A stretch of 64,000 nucleotides of DNA from Caenorhabditis elegans (Eukaryota; Nematoda; Chromadorea; Rhabditida; Rhabditidae), in NCBI RefSeq assembly GCF_000002985.6, contig NC_003282.8, positions 8,246,001-8,310,000 on the forward strand, given 5' to 3'. Shown here piece after piece: positions 22,538 through 33,600 of the stretch (position 1 is its first letter; every line of letters starts with the position of its first letter). The position numbers were made by a program, and so were the translations under genes. The notes under the pieces are model-generated. The model saw only the letters and a list, made by a program, of their open reading frames with translations. It was not told the origin of the DNA and did not search any database.

Positions 22538-25070
22538 TCACAGTTGAAGCCCTAACGAAAAAATCAAATAAAGTAAATACATAAATATTTAAACATTATA
22601 TTCTGAGCAAAAAGGGAACTATTGGATTATCCGGTTGTCTAACAGATCAGAATACTTTGTATTTAGTTTGATAAACCATAACCGAAAGAATTGTTTAGTG
22701 TAAAAAGGGTTGTACTAATGTTGGTAGTAAAGGAGCGGCAAAGTGACAGAAAAATTTATTTTAAAATTATATGAAAGGATGGCATAAGTATTTAATAGGT
22801 TTGGTTAATTGCAACAAAAATGTGAAAAGAGCTGAAACATATAACTCGTCCAGGATAAACTGTTTAACTAAGACCAAACAACCAAGCATCGAATGGCATA
22901 AAAGAACATGCCACTTAAAACATTGACCGCATCAAGGTTTTTCGTTCTTTTAACTACCTGCCAAAATCTTTCAGCGCTTTTCCTGAGTCATTTTCCCTTC
23001 CTCCGCGATTTTCTGAAAACTCGTTTTCATCCGATACATCAGTCTCAATTTATTTTGTGTGACATTGCCGACTTTTAAAGAGCGAGTCTCGGAACGAAGC
23101 AGACGGAAAATTGAGAGAAATTTAAGATTAATTTGCTTATTTTAAGATACGAATACTATTTCTTTTTATTTTCTTAGGTTTATTTCTTAGATAAGCTGTA
23201 ATGGTAGAAAAAAAAAGAAAAAAACGAACCTCGGGGAAATCAGTGGGAATGTTTTCATACCCTTGGCTTTATTGCAACGGGACAGTCAGAAAAATAAAAG
23301 TTGTAAGGCTTATTAGAAGAAAATATAACGGAAAAATCATATTTAATGTAAGCCTGTAAGACATATTTTGGGATATCATTCAAATCTTTATTTTTTCAAA
23401 TTTTTATTTTCAAAAATAACGAATTTTCGAGAAAAAAAAATATTAGGTCTCCAAATAAGTTCCGGGTCAAAAATCATAACTTTGTTCGCTGCGTATCAAT
23501 TTTTATGAAACTTTGGGAATTTATATTATCAACCATGCTCTTTCATTTGACAATAGTCACAAAATTTTTTGACCACCCCAAGTGGCCTAACTCGGAGCCA
23601 ATTTTTTCAGGCATTTTTCTGATCTCGCTTCTTTTCAGTTTTCAATTGAGCTTTGTGTGCGGATTTTGCTTTGTTTAGAATACATTATTAGAAAACAACA
23701 AAAGTTTAGAAAAAAAAATTTTTTTTGGTTGGTCGTCAAAAAATGTTCAAAAACATTTTTGTCGAAAATTCTAGATTTTTCCTACAAAAATGATGTAACC
23801 AAGTGTAAACTATTTTTAGACATACAAAACATATCAATTTAGTTCGATACACTAAAATGATAGTAGAAAATACAATTTTTTCGGATAATTTTTTAGTTTT
23901 TTGAATATTTCTTGAGATTCAAATTTTTAACTCAAATGATTTATATGTGTAAAAATAGTTTACACTTGGTTACATCTTTTTTGTAGGAAAAATCTAGAAT
24001 TTTCGACAAAAATTTTTTTGAACATTTTTTGACGACCAACCAAAAAAAATTTTTTTGGGCGGATTTTTTTCCAAACTTTTGTTGTTTTCTAATAATGTAT
24101 TCTAAACAAAGCAAAATCGCACACAAAGCTCAATTGAAAACTGAAAAAAAGCGAGATCAGAAAAATGCCTGAAAAAATTGGCTCCGAGTTAGGCCACTTG
24201 GGGTGGTCAAAAAATTTTGTGACTATTGTCAAATGAAAGACCATGGTTGATAATATAAATTCCCAAAGTTTCATAAAAATTGATACGCAGCGAACAAAGT
24301 TATGATTTTTGACCCGGAACTTATTTGGAGACCTAATAGCTATGGTAAAAAAGAGTAGCTGACTAGTGAGTGAGGCGGAACATTCTCATTGTCAAACAAA
24401 TCAAACAAATCCCTGTTTAAAAAAATTTTTGTATTTAAAAAATTGAAGAAACGTGGTCACTTTGTGAAGTTAAAATATAGCCTTTCACTTCTTTAATTAA
24501 TTTCTTCATGTATTTTTTTTTTCAATTAATCCGTGAAGCCTCATTGGATTACTAAACCATCTTGCCACGTAGAAGATTGTTATCAATCAGTTAATCTGCC
24601 AATTCAGAATTAAAACGAATCAGTTCTTCTTTTTGCGAATTGAACATCATTCGTCAATCAGTCAAACTTGTGATTCTCGACCAAAAGAGTACAAGCTGTG
24701 AACAAGTTGCACGGAGATCAAAATGATAGGTGAGTATAAGTTGGACAGGAGCTTGAAAGTTTTTGGGCTTCAAATGCGCTCCACGGATAAACATGGTAAA
24801 ATGAAAGAGCCGCAGCAATCCTCCAGTCACTCAAATCTGCAGTTCGGTGGAAAACGTAGAGAAAACCGAGAACGTCAAGCTGAGATAAATGAAAATAAAA
24901 AAGTGCCAGCTGATCGATAATTGTTTTGCGTTTTGGCTGTGGCTGGTGTTTGTTTTCATGTGGATTTTGTGAGAAAGTGAAAGCTGTTGTATGGCAGTTA
25001 ATAATTGTGCATTTAATAATCAAGAAGGCGCATAGATTGATTCTTAAGGTATTATATTGTCAAGTTGACG
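22538..25070. other. Intergenic region with a fold-back element and a possible 5' leader
   Basis: About 2.5 kb. It holds the inverted repeat element 23446-24333. Near the right end, a short ATGATAG followed by a strong donor GTGAGT (24723-24735) looks like a leader exon of the next gene. Its phase does not join in frame to the coding exon starting 25071, so I treat it as unresolved. A stretch at 24927-24976 reads like a signal peptide but begins just after a stop codon. Confidence 0.5.
23446..24333. mobile_element. 0.9 kb fold-back element flanked by TA
   Basis: Arms of about 380 bp are near-perfect reverse complements: the left begins GGTCTCCAAATAAGTTCCGG and the right ends with its complement. 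They enclose a spacer of about 115 bp (roughly 23832-23947). TA lies immediately outside both ends (23444-23445 and 24334-24335), which fits insertion at a TA as in Tc1/mariner-type elements. Because TTA/TAA is itself palindromic, the exact boundary is ambiguous. Short matching frames in each arm mirror each other and are not genes. Confidence 0.8.
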
Positions 25071-26472
25071 ATGAAGGCGGGAAGTTGGAAGACTCTTCTC
25101 TACTTGAAAGGGAAAACACAAGGGTATGATATGATGCTTTGAAATTAACTTGGAATTTTTAACTTTTAGAATCAAACTTTGCATTGATCCTGAACATTTT
25201 TTGGATGATAAGCGTGCTCCAATTTGCAAAGAGAAGTTCGAGTTGTACATTATGCCACGTAACGGACTTGTCATTTGGCCAAAGAGTGGACGTGCTTCGA
25301 TGATGGAACTGAAGCCTCGGGCAATTGCGGATGCAGAAATCTATGTAATCGAAGTTGGATTTGGTTATGGAGATAAAGTTAATGGCAAACTTCCAGGAGA
25401 GGTTTGTACAAAGTTCATGAGTAATTCATTTTTGAAATATCCTGGATTGAGTGTTGAATCAGCCCTGTCTGAAATGTCCAATCGTAATTTTTGGCCAAAA
25501 TTTTCAGAAAGTAAAACATTTTTTTTATCTTTGAAAAAAAAACAGATATCTCTGAATACAGCATTTTTGTGCGATTCTCGCAAATCTAACCTTTCAAACT
25601 TAAATATTTTTTTCCAGTTTTATGTGGCCAACATGTTCCGTGAAGTCGTTGTATCTGATTCTGAGTGGTGGGATGCAACAGCAGCATCGAAAGTGGCATT
25701 CTTCTTCGAAAAGTCTGATGATTTGAAAGAAAACAAAGGAATCATTTCTCAGGTTTGTATTTCTGAAAAAAAAAAACCCCTTTAAACATTTATTTCAGAA
25801 CATTGAAATCGGAAAAACCTTCATCAGTAAAAAGGATGTTGGCAAAGTGCATAAGATTGATGGGGAGGGAGAAAGCGGAGACGAAACTGGGGAGGGAAAA
25901 GAAAAGCTTCTCGCTCCACCACCACCGAAGATCGAACCAAACATTCCAACAACAACCGTTCCGCCAGTTCGTTACATTAATAATCCCGATTATCAAACTG
26001 GTAGCAACGAGGAGGAAAATCCTAATACATATACTCCTGGAAAGTGGTGGGCATGGGGATTATTTGTTGGTTTCATTATTGGATCACTTCTCGGGACTGT
26101 TATTATCGGTGGAATTTTCTACGTTCTGAGAAGAACAGTGTATGGATTCTGGTGAGTTTTTAAGATGTTTTCAGTCTGAAGAAAAAACATGCCAACCCTT
26201 TCCATTTGGCTAATTATTAGTTTCACTATCTAAAAAGATTAATTATTTGGTGATATGCAGTTTTAATATTTAGGTACCGCGGCATGTACAAACGTTACGG
26301 TTGTGATGCTTCGGGAACAACTGGTGGAATCACTGGAGTTGGATTCGGAAACACTACAACCGGAGCAATTACCGTTGGTGGAACCACGGGAGGCGCAACA
26401 ACAGCCGGAACTACTGGTGGCACTACTGGATCATCTACAACAACTGGAGGTGCCAGCACCATTGCAATGTGA
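25071..26472 (+). CDS. Single-pass membrane protein with Gly/Thr-rich tail (hypothetical)
   Basis: Exons 25071-25123, 25170-25401, 25618-25752, 25799-26151 and 26274-26472 join in phase to 323 aa. Residues 1-140 look like a beta-rich globular domain, containing FELYIMPRNGLVIWP and IYVIEVGFGYGD. An acidic/proline linker follows (GEGESGDETGEGK, then PPPPK). Next is one strong membrane helix (WWAWGLFVGFIIGSLLGTVIIGGIFYVL), then YKRYGCDASG and a tail of about 55 residues of Gly, Thr and Ala. I know of similar worm-specific proteins but no established function. The start is the main doubt: no signal peptide is present in this model, and the ATG at 25071 follows a weak acceptor-like TTGTCAAG. An upstream exon may supply a different N terminus. 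Confidence 0.75.
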
Positions 26473-27225
26473 ACTCTCTTTTGAATACTTGTGTTTTTTG
26501 ATACCTATAAAAGTATTTTAGATGATTGTCTCTTGAGTATAACAGTTTGGATTCTATGATCATGAACAAGTTCATTTGGAGATGAAATCGATAGGTTCAC
26601 TTTTTACACAGACGATTTTACAGAGAATTAATGAACTCTTCTATTAATCTTCTTACACCATGCCCTTCTTTCTTTCCGAAGGCAATCAAAGCTGCACTGG
26701 AGCCCGCCACCTTCTCATTTTCATTTTCATTGAAAAACTCCTTCTCACTCATTTTCCGCGCATTTTCCGCCTTCTATTTTCCCGTAAGACTGCCGAAGAG
26801 AGACCCCCGCGGTTCCCACCGTCAAATGACAGCCTCAAATGACCATCATCACAGCCGAGTAATGAGTTCTCTTCTCGTGTGTTCGCTCTTTACCAATCGA
26901 TCACATTTGACCATATGTATGTGTGCAACTACGATAGTTTAGGTGAAGGTGCCACCGGTATTTCGAATGAGACATGTCTTTTTTTAAGTAAAATGTTCTG
27001 AAATAATTTAATATGGGGTTTAAGCAACAAAGTTTCAAAATTGAGATTTTTGAGCTCCAACGGATGCTCAGAGCAAAACAAGCGGCGTGCTATCGGTGCT
27101 CTCGGAACATGTGTTATGACAGGCTACTTATCAAGTTTATTTCATTAGACAAGCTATATGCATTTAATGGTTCAATAGATAAATAAAAAAATATAACATT
27201 GATATTTATTTTTTACCATGATTTT
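26473..27225. other. Intergenic region between convergent genes
   Basis: 753 bp. A pyrimidine-rich and CG-containing stretch around 26640-26880 has short open frames but no splice or domain support. No gene called. Confidence 0.5.
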
Positions 27226-29318
27226 TTAAGAAACCGCAAACTCAAACGTCGGCTTTGAATCATATAGATTAGTCGGCACACGGCTTACGGTTACAGTAGC
27301 CGAGGCGTTGAATCGATTCTTAATTTCCCAAACGCCACGTTGCAATGTTCGTTTCGAGACTCCATCCATAATTTCAGCCTTTTGTAAATCATCATTCACT
27401 AGTTTCAAATAACGAGTCGGTCGTAATCCATCTTGCCATTCCTTAAAATAGAAAAAGTTCGTATGATTGCATGTTTTAACAGGGGCAACGATCGCATGAA
27501 GATGTTATCGTGATACTTTTTAAAAAGTCACAGAAATTTTGATGATTTATTGATATTACATCAAAAAGAATGACACAATTTGCAGAAATTCAGAAATATC
27601 ACAGTACATTAGAGAAATTGGGAAATAAAGAAAAATGGTAGCCTACATGATAACATCTCTAATTACATTTTTTCATTCATATTCGCAAATAGTTCAAAAG
27701 ATTCAATTCATGAAGTGGTGAAGAAAAATCATGTGATTGAAATCAAAATACAACATTTTTATTTGACAGAGTCTAGATACATGTTTACCTTTAAAATTCG
27801 GTTAATTCCTGCATTGGTTACCGTGGAAGATCTCAGAGAAATAGATTCACATTCCAATTGATGAAGTTGAGCATCATTAATATCACTTTCAACAGTACGA
27901 AGATCCAGTTCAGTGATTTCTCGAACCTTGGGATGATTCAAAATTGTACCGTCCAGAACTTTCTCAGTCCGCTCAGGATAGTAGAAAAATGAAATTTTCA
28001 ACTGTTTCGGGATTCCGGTAGATAACCTCAAAAGTTCGTTGTACAACAATGAATCATACGAGTTGAAACGAAAATTATCAATTGCTGGTTTTGTTTTAAC
28101 GGAATTTTTTCGTTTTGTGATCTTCTTGAGATCATCTGTCAATGATGGAAGCGTCACACTAATTCTGGAAATTTTTGTTCGATTCTGGAAAAAATCCATG
28201 AATTGAGTGAATGCGTCCACGATGAAGTTTTTGCTGACGAATAGTTCAGGGCGTGGCTTGTCATATCTGAAATTATATTAATTTTCCAACTTGAAATTTT
28301 GGCGACCACTGCAGTAGCAGTTGGTGTTTTTGACTTCATGCAAATATCATGCCATTAGAAAATATCTAGAATTTCCACAATTTACCAACAACGCCTAGAA
28401 TTATAATTTTTGACTCATACTTCTCACAATCAGAACAATTTTCTTTTCGAGTCTAGGAAAATTGTAGGTGTTTGGATAATACAATCTCTGCTCATTTATG
28501 ACTAACACGTCGTTGCTCAAATTCTTACAAAAACATTCTTACAAAAACTTCAAATCTGTCCGATTTTCGTTCGTGTAGGCATAGGCAAATGAGTCATCAA
28601 AACGATCAGTCCATTGGATATGAGCACTTTCGATAGTACCATTCTGAATAATATAACAAGTAAGAATAAACACTTATTTATTAAATACAAATATTTTAAG
28701 AAATCTTGCTGATTAGCGATTCCGTTTGTAGTATGTTTAAGAATTCAACAGATCAAAAACAAAATTAGCGCGAAGTGTTAGGAAAGTAGCCTCGCAAATA
28801 AATATGTAGATTGTCATCTACGTTTGATGGAAAAACGTGAAAATGGCACGAACGATTGTAAGATTATTAAACCGCTTTTTGAGGATGAAATCAACTTTCT
28901 GAAAACAGAAGGTTTTTGGTCGAATACTAAAATAACTTCATGAGCCTAAATGTGCACCTACTGCCGAAACCCAAGTTAGGCAAAAACTCTTTTGGCAAAA
29001 ACTGGGTAAGAAGCTGGAAAGATCTAAACTATGCTTATTAGTTGTGTCGGAATTCAGAATAGGTTTACGCATAAATTTAATAAAAAGGTTGTAGGTAAGC
29101 ACGCCGTCAACACCGGAAAGAAAAACTAGTTCCGATTTTTTTCATTTAGTGTGAGCATAAAAGTTCTAAGGATCTAGGTGAAGGAAATGGTTTTTCACAC
29201 TTACACCATCTGTTCTTATTGAGAAAGTCAGTTCTTTCCATGAATCATCGTCGTCCTCAAGATCAAAAGATGTCACCGAAAATAGAATATTCAAGAAACA
29301 AAATATGACCACCAACAT
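27226..29318 (-). CDS. Predicted secreted protein with worm F-box-associated-like domain
   Basis: Exons 29318-29205, 28643-28543, 28266-27789 and 27441-27226 give 302 aa with consistent phases. The N terminus is a clear signal peptide (MLVVIFCFLNILFSVTS) followed by an acidic patch (DLEDDDD). The rest has several N-glycosylation sequons (NGT, NRT). A stretch around residues 195-240, including TNAGINRILKEWQDGLRP followed by LKLVND, resembles the FBA_2-type domain of nematode F-box proteins. Here it has no F-box and lies behind a signal peptide. The family assignment is by eye and uncertain. The protein is probably secreted or lumenal; its role is unknown. Confidence 0.7.
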
Positions 29319-29812
29319 TTTCCTTTCTTTGTTGCAAATGTTCGTTTCCTTTTATTCCTGTTTTTTTGAAGCATGCTCATGACCTCTAGAGCACTAGAAA
29401 TGAAATATGATATTCTACTTTAAAATTTTTATTTTTAAATTTTCAGATATCAATTTGGGACTTTTGAAACAAATGAAGGATACTTGAGAAGTGGCATGTA
29501 CATATGATTTGAAAAAAGGGAAATGTTTTAGAAGATTTTGATGTACTCTATTAAATTCTTCCTTTCTAGGTACCTGACAAACTGGCGTCGCCAGTTTTGT
29601 AGGCACGAAGGTTGACATTTTCTTACCTCCATGGAAAACTTAGTTTATATTTTCCCATTCAAAAGAAAATAATAGAATATATCAAAATCCATTACCAATA
29701 CGATGCGAATATAGGAAACAATTGGAAGTAGAAATGGAAAAAATAGGAAATGTTGAATGGGATCACAATGTAATGAAATCACAAAAACATAGTAAAAATG
29801 GAAGAAAATTGA
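29319..29812. other. Intergenic region
   Basis: 494 bp. It includes a short palindromic run CTGGCGTCGCCAG near 29581-29594, next to a GTAGGCA-type dispersed motif. No gene seen. Confidence 0.5.
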
Positions 29813-30671
29813 TTATCTTCTTCCCAGATTTTTAGAGAAGTTGTTCGAATTATCAAACGATGAAATGAATGATGTTGGTTGCTTTCGGCTGTTTCGAAGA
29901 GGAGAGTCATCTGAAAATTATTCGTTTGTAAGTAATATGAAAACCCATTAAGCCTGCAAAAATACTTTGTCTTTAAAATTATGGAATTTTGTAAAACCTT
30001 TAGATTCTCTCTTTTTAGAGTATTTATCTCAGAAGTTATTATTTTCAAAATGCTAAATATAATTGTTGGGTTATTTCAACAACAAAAAAACCAAACACCG
30101 AGCTGAGCAGAAAACAGAGACAAGTTACGAATTCTAACGCGAATCTCGCAGTTTTACGTATGAAGAACATGGGAGAATGGATAATTTGTAGAAAAAGTAT
30201 GACGTGATGAATTTCAAAATATTAAAAAATTGTAATGTTAAGGCTTGTGAACAAAAAGTATACGTTAGGCTTGCCTCTAGGTACAAACGTGTCTGCCTAT
30301 CTCATGTCTACACATGTGCCAACTGGAAAAGTACACATGAACATCTTGTCATTTCAAATGGTTAGGTGAAATTCCAACAAATTAGAAGCTCGTAAATCTA
30401 GGTACCCAGTCATGAAAAGTTTACTTACATGCACAATTATTAGAAAATGAGAATTCATTGCGTTCGATTGCAAAGTTATCATCTTTTACTCCTTTTTTGT
30501 CGGTTTTCCAATACTCGCAATAGTCCTTTGTAAAATTGGCACCACCGTCTAGAAAATTTACATATTAGAATACTAATCGTGAAAAATGTCTGAGGTACGC
30601 TTACCGTTATTTTTCCTGCGTCTTTTGTAGTAGTCATCGCAACTTGAATATTTACGCATACCATTTCCCAT
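29813..30671 (-). CDS. Small hypothetical gene (tentative model)
   Basis: Exons 30671-30605, 30548-30429 and 29910-29813 join in phase to 94 aa with donors GTAAGC and GTAAGT. The product contains SSCDDYY and KDYCEYW and ends in a Ser/Asn/Arg-rich tail (NLGRR). A different frame of the first exon is open further upstream but hits a stop in the next exon, so I prefer this frame. An acceptor-like TTTATTTCAG about 50 bp upstream of the ATG could be a trans-splice site. No signal peptide in this model and no family recognised. The 5' end may be wrong. Confidence 0.4.
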
Positions 30672-33600
30672 TGGTGGTTTTTGATCAAAACCTTTTGGTT
30701 TTTAGCCCACTGAAATAAATCACGTTGAGTTGGTTTTGTTTGAGAAAATGCGAAAAAAACCAAGAAAAACGGAATGAGATTTTTCTAAACAAATTCAATT
30801 GGATTGTAGTCACGTGCTAGAATTTCTAACAGTTCTCTGCTAAATAGCTAGAAAGTTTTTTTACTGGTTGTTTTTTCATATAAAATGTATTTGAAATGCA
30901 AAACCATACGATATCGTTTTCCTTAAAAACATCAAATTTTGTAAAACGAAAATGAAGACGTGACCTAGAAGATGTTACGACAAATATTGTGTAGTGGTGT
31001 TTGAATATGAAATTGGACACGAGATACAGACACCGAACTGATGGCTGCAGATGCTCGCAGTGAGAGCAATCGGATGCTCAATTGACTCCGGAAATTTGTG
31101 AAACAAACAATGAAGCAAGAGAGATGAGCAAAGAAGGCGGCGAAGAACGGCTCAGCATGAGAAAACATGAGAAATGAGTGCAGGTGTTGGAAGATAGGGT
31201 TTGATATAAATCTGAATGGAAGATGAAAAAACAGAAGAAAAGAAGGAGGAGGAGATGAAGGAGAAAAAGTTCAATGAGCAGGTTGGGTGGAGTTGGGTGG
31301 AGGAGGATGATAAATTGATGTTGAAAATTGATAGAAACTTGGTATTTATAGAAGCTGGAATCAAAAATAGATGTACCCTCAATCCAGGTGGTAGAGGTTA
31401 CGGCGGGGTTCGTCAGAGCAGAAAGTGCACGAATATTGTTGAAAGCTCTTTGTAATTTTTTTTGAAAAGCGATTATAATGGAAACGATAGTAAAATCTAT
31501 ATAAAGAATTCATTACTGAGATGTGACTTTTTCTGAAAGTTACCTACCACACGGAAAATGGCAAAAACAAGAAAATAAGTAAATACTGCTCATTATTTCA
31601 TTTTTTGGTCAAAATACTCATTTGAACAAACAAAAAGATCTCCTCCCATTGGCTTCTTCATTCCGAAAACTGACACCCCATTGTGCTCATTTAAATGTCC
31701 TTCATATCATCATTTCCTTTCAATTTCTATTCTAAAATTTCAAGGAAATATAGAAAATTGAAAATTTGAAATTCCCGGAAATTTGCAGAAATTTGAACCC
31801 TCCGCGTGGGGTTATTAAACTACAGTATGGAAATTAAAAAGTAGAGAAAAGGACAGAGATCTTGAAAATTGTTTTGTATGATCACTTTTTATGTTTCTTA
31901 CTTAGGTTGGGTTGTTTGCGATTGGGGACACGGAACGGAAAACGACAATTTTTGGGACCGGAGGGTCATGAAACAGAGGAAAATTTGAGAAAAGCATATA
32001 ATTTTTGCACTATGAGGGTATGAATATTGGGTATATTTAGATACTAACAGGATATGGATATATGTAGACTTCGGTCGAAATAGAAAATAATCATTTGGGA
32101 ATGTAAGTTTGTTTCAATTTACTCATAGAATAATATGAATAAAAGGAGAAAAACGTGGTTAAAGTAAGTTTAATACAAAAATTAAACAATTCAATAAATT
32201 TAAAAATAAGAAAAACTTTTACGATGTTAATACATATGTGTAACCATTACATTATTTTGAAACAAATTAAATTGTTCAAACTATGCTTGAGGATTTTAAG
32301 TTATGCAAGTTCTTATGAAATCTGAGTTTAAATAAATAAAATATGCTCAGAAGCAAGTAAATTTTATCCTACTCTTGAAACTTTTTGAATTTTGAACTTT
32401 TTTTTAGACTTTTTTCAAAAATGTGTCGCCACTGAAGACACCACCTAAAATCACAAAAATGATGCTGAAATGTCAAAATAGCATTGTGAAACTTTAAAAG
32501 AATGCTTTTAAATGTTGATATCTACAGTCAAAAATTGTCAATTACTCAGGGCTTCAAACAGCCAAAAATGACCCAAATTTATCCGAAAGTTCCAATATTT
32601 TGAAAATTTGCTAAACCTCTGACTTTAAATATGTAAAATTAAAAAAAAACACTTTTGAATGTATTCATTATGATTTTTCTGATTCTGTACACAACACACG
32701 ATAATTAAAAAAAACCATTCTAGTAAAACCCATCCCAAACCCACTGAAAACTTTTCTTCAACTTTTCCATTTGAACAAAGTTTACTTCCAAGCTGTCGAA
32801 AATTCCTATTTACATATTATGAAAGTATACATATTTTTGACGGTTTTATTTCTAGATGACGTTACTTGGGTTGAAAAATCAACCTTATTTACAGTGAAAA
32901 CCAACATTGTTTTTCGCTAATTGGTAAACAGGAATGTTCCTTGTATATTTGACTCTTATTATAATTATATGATACTTAGAAAACTTTAAGATGTGTTCAG
33001 TGAACGATGTATCATATTCTATAGTTGGGAGTACTAGTCAGAAATAGGTTATTGTAAAAACTGATAGTCTTACGTTTAGTTTTACTAATTTTAAAATATC
33101 TCTAATAGAGAATTTATTGGAAAACAAACGTTTTTAACATATTTCCTAGAATTATTTTGAAAAAAAAAACAATAAAGAAGATTTGCTTGATAGGTCAGTT
33201 CTTTCACCTTTTCTCGAGCGTAAAATTAAAGGGAAACGAATTTTTGATTCAATAGTTCCATTTTACATCAACAAAGAAAAACGAGTTTTTTTTTCAAATC
33301 TTAACAAGAAAAAAACAAAAAAAAAGTCTGGCTGAAAACAGAAAGATCAAACATTTGCATTTTTTCTCTTCCACAAAAATATAGGAGAAATGAGGAGAAA
33401 AAGAGGAAACATATGTGTAATTGAGAAAAAAAAAGTGAATAAATTGAGGGTGGAGATCATTAATAATTCAGAAAACTGAAATTGGAAATGAGAAAAAAAC
33501 GTTTTTTTTTGCGCCGTAAGAATTTAACTTCGAAGAATCTGGAATTACAGGAAAATAGGAGAAAATATCAAATTTTGACACCTTATTCTCATAATTAGTA

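Noticed and set aside
23657-24274. Matching 61-codon frames in the arms at 23446-24333
   Set aside because: They are the same sequence read from each arm of an inverted repeat and have no transposase features.
24927-24976. Signal-peptide-like run (LFCVLAVAGVCFHVDF) upstream of the membrane protein
   Set aside because: An in-frame stop lies directly before it, there is no ATG in frame, and no acceptor could place it after a start codon.
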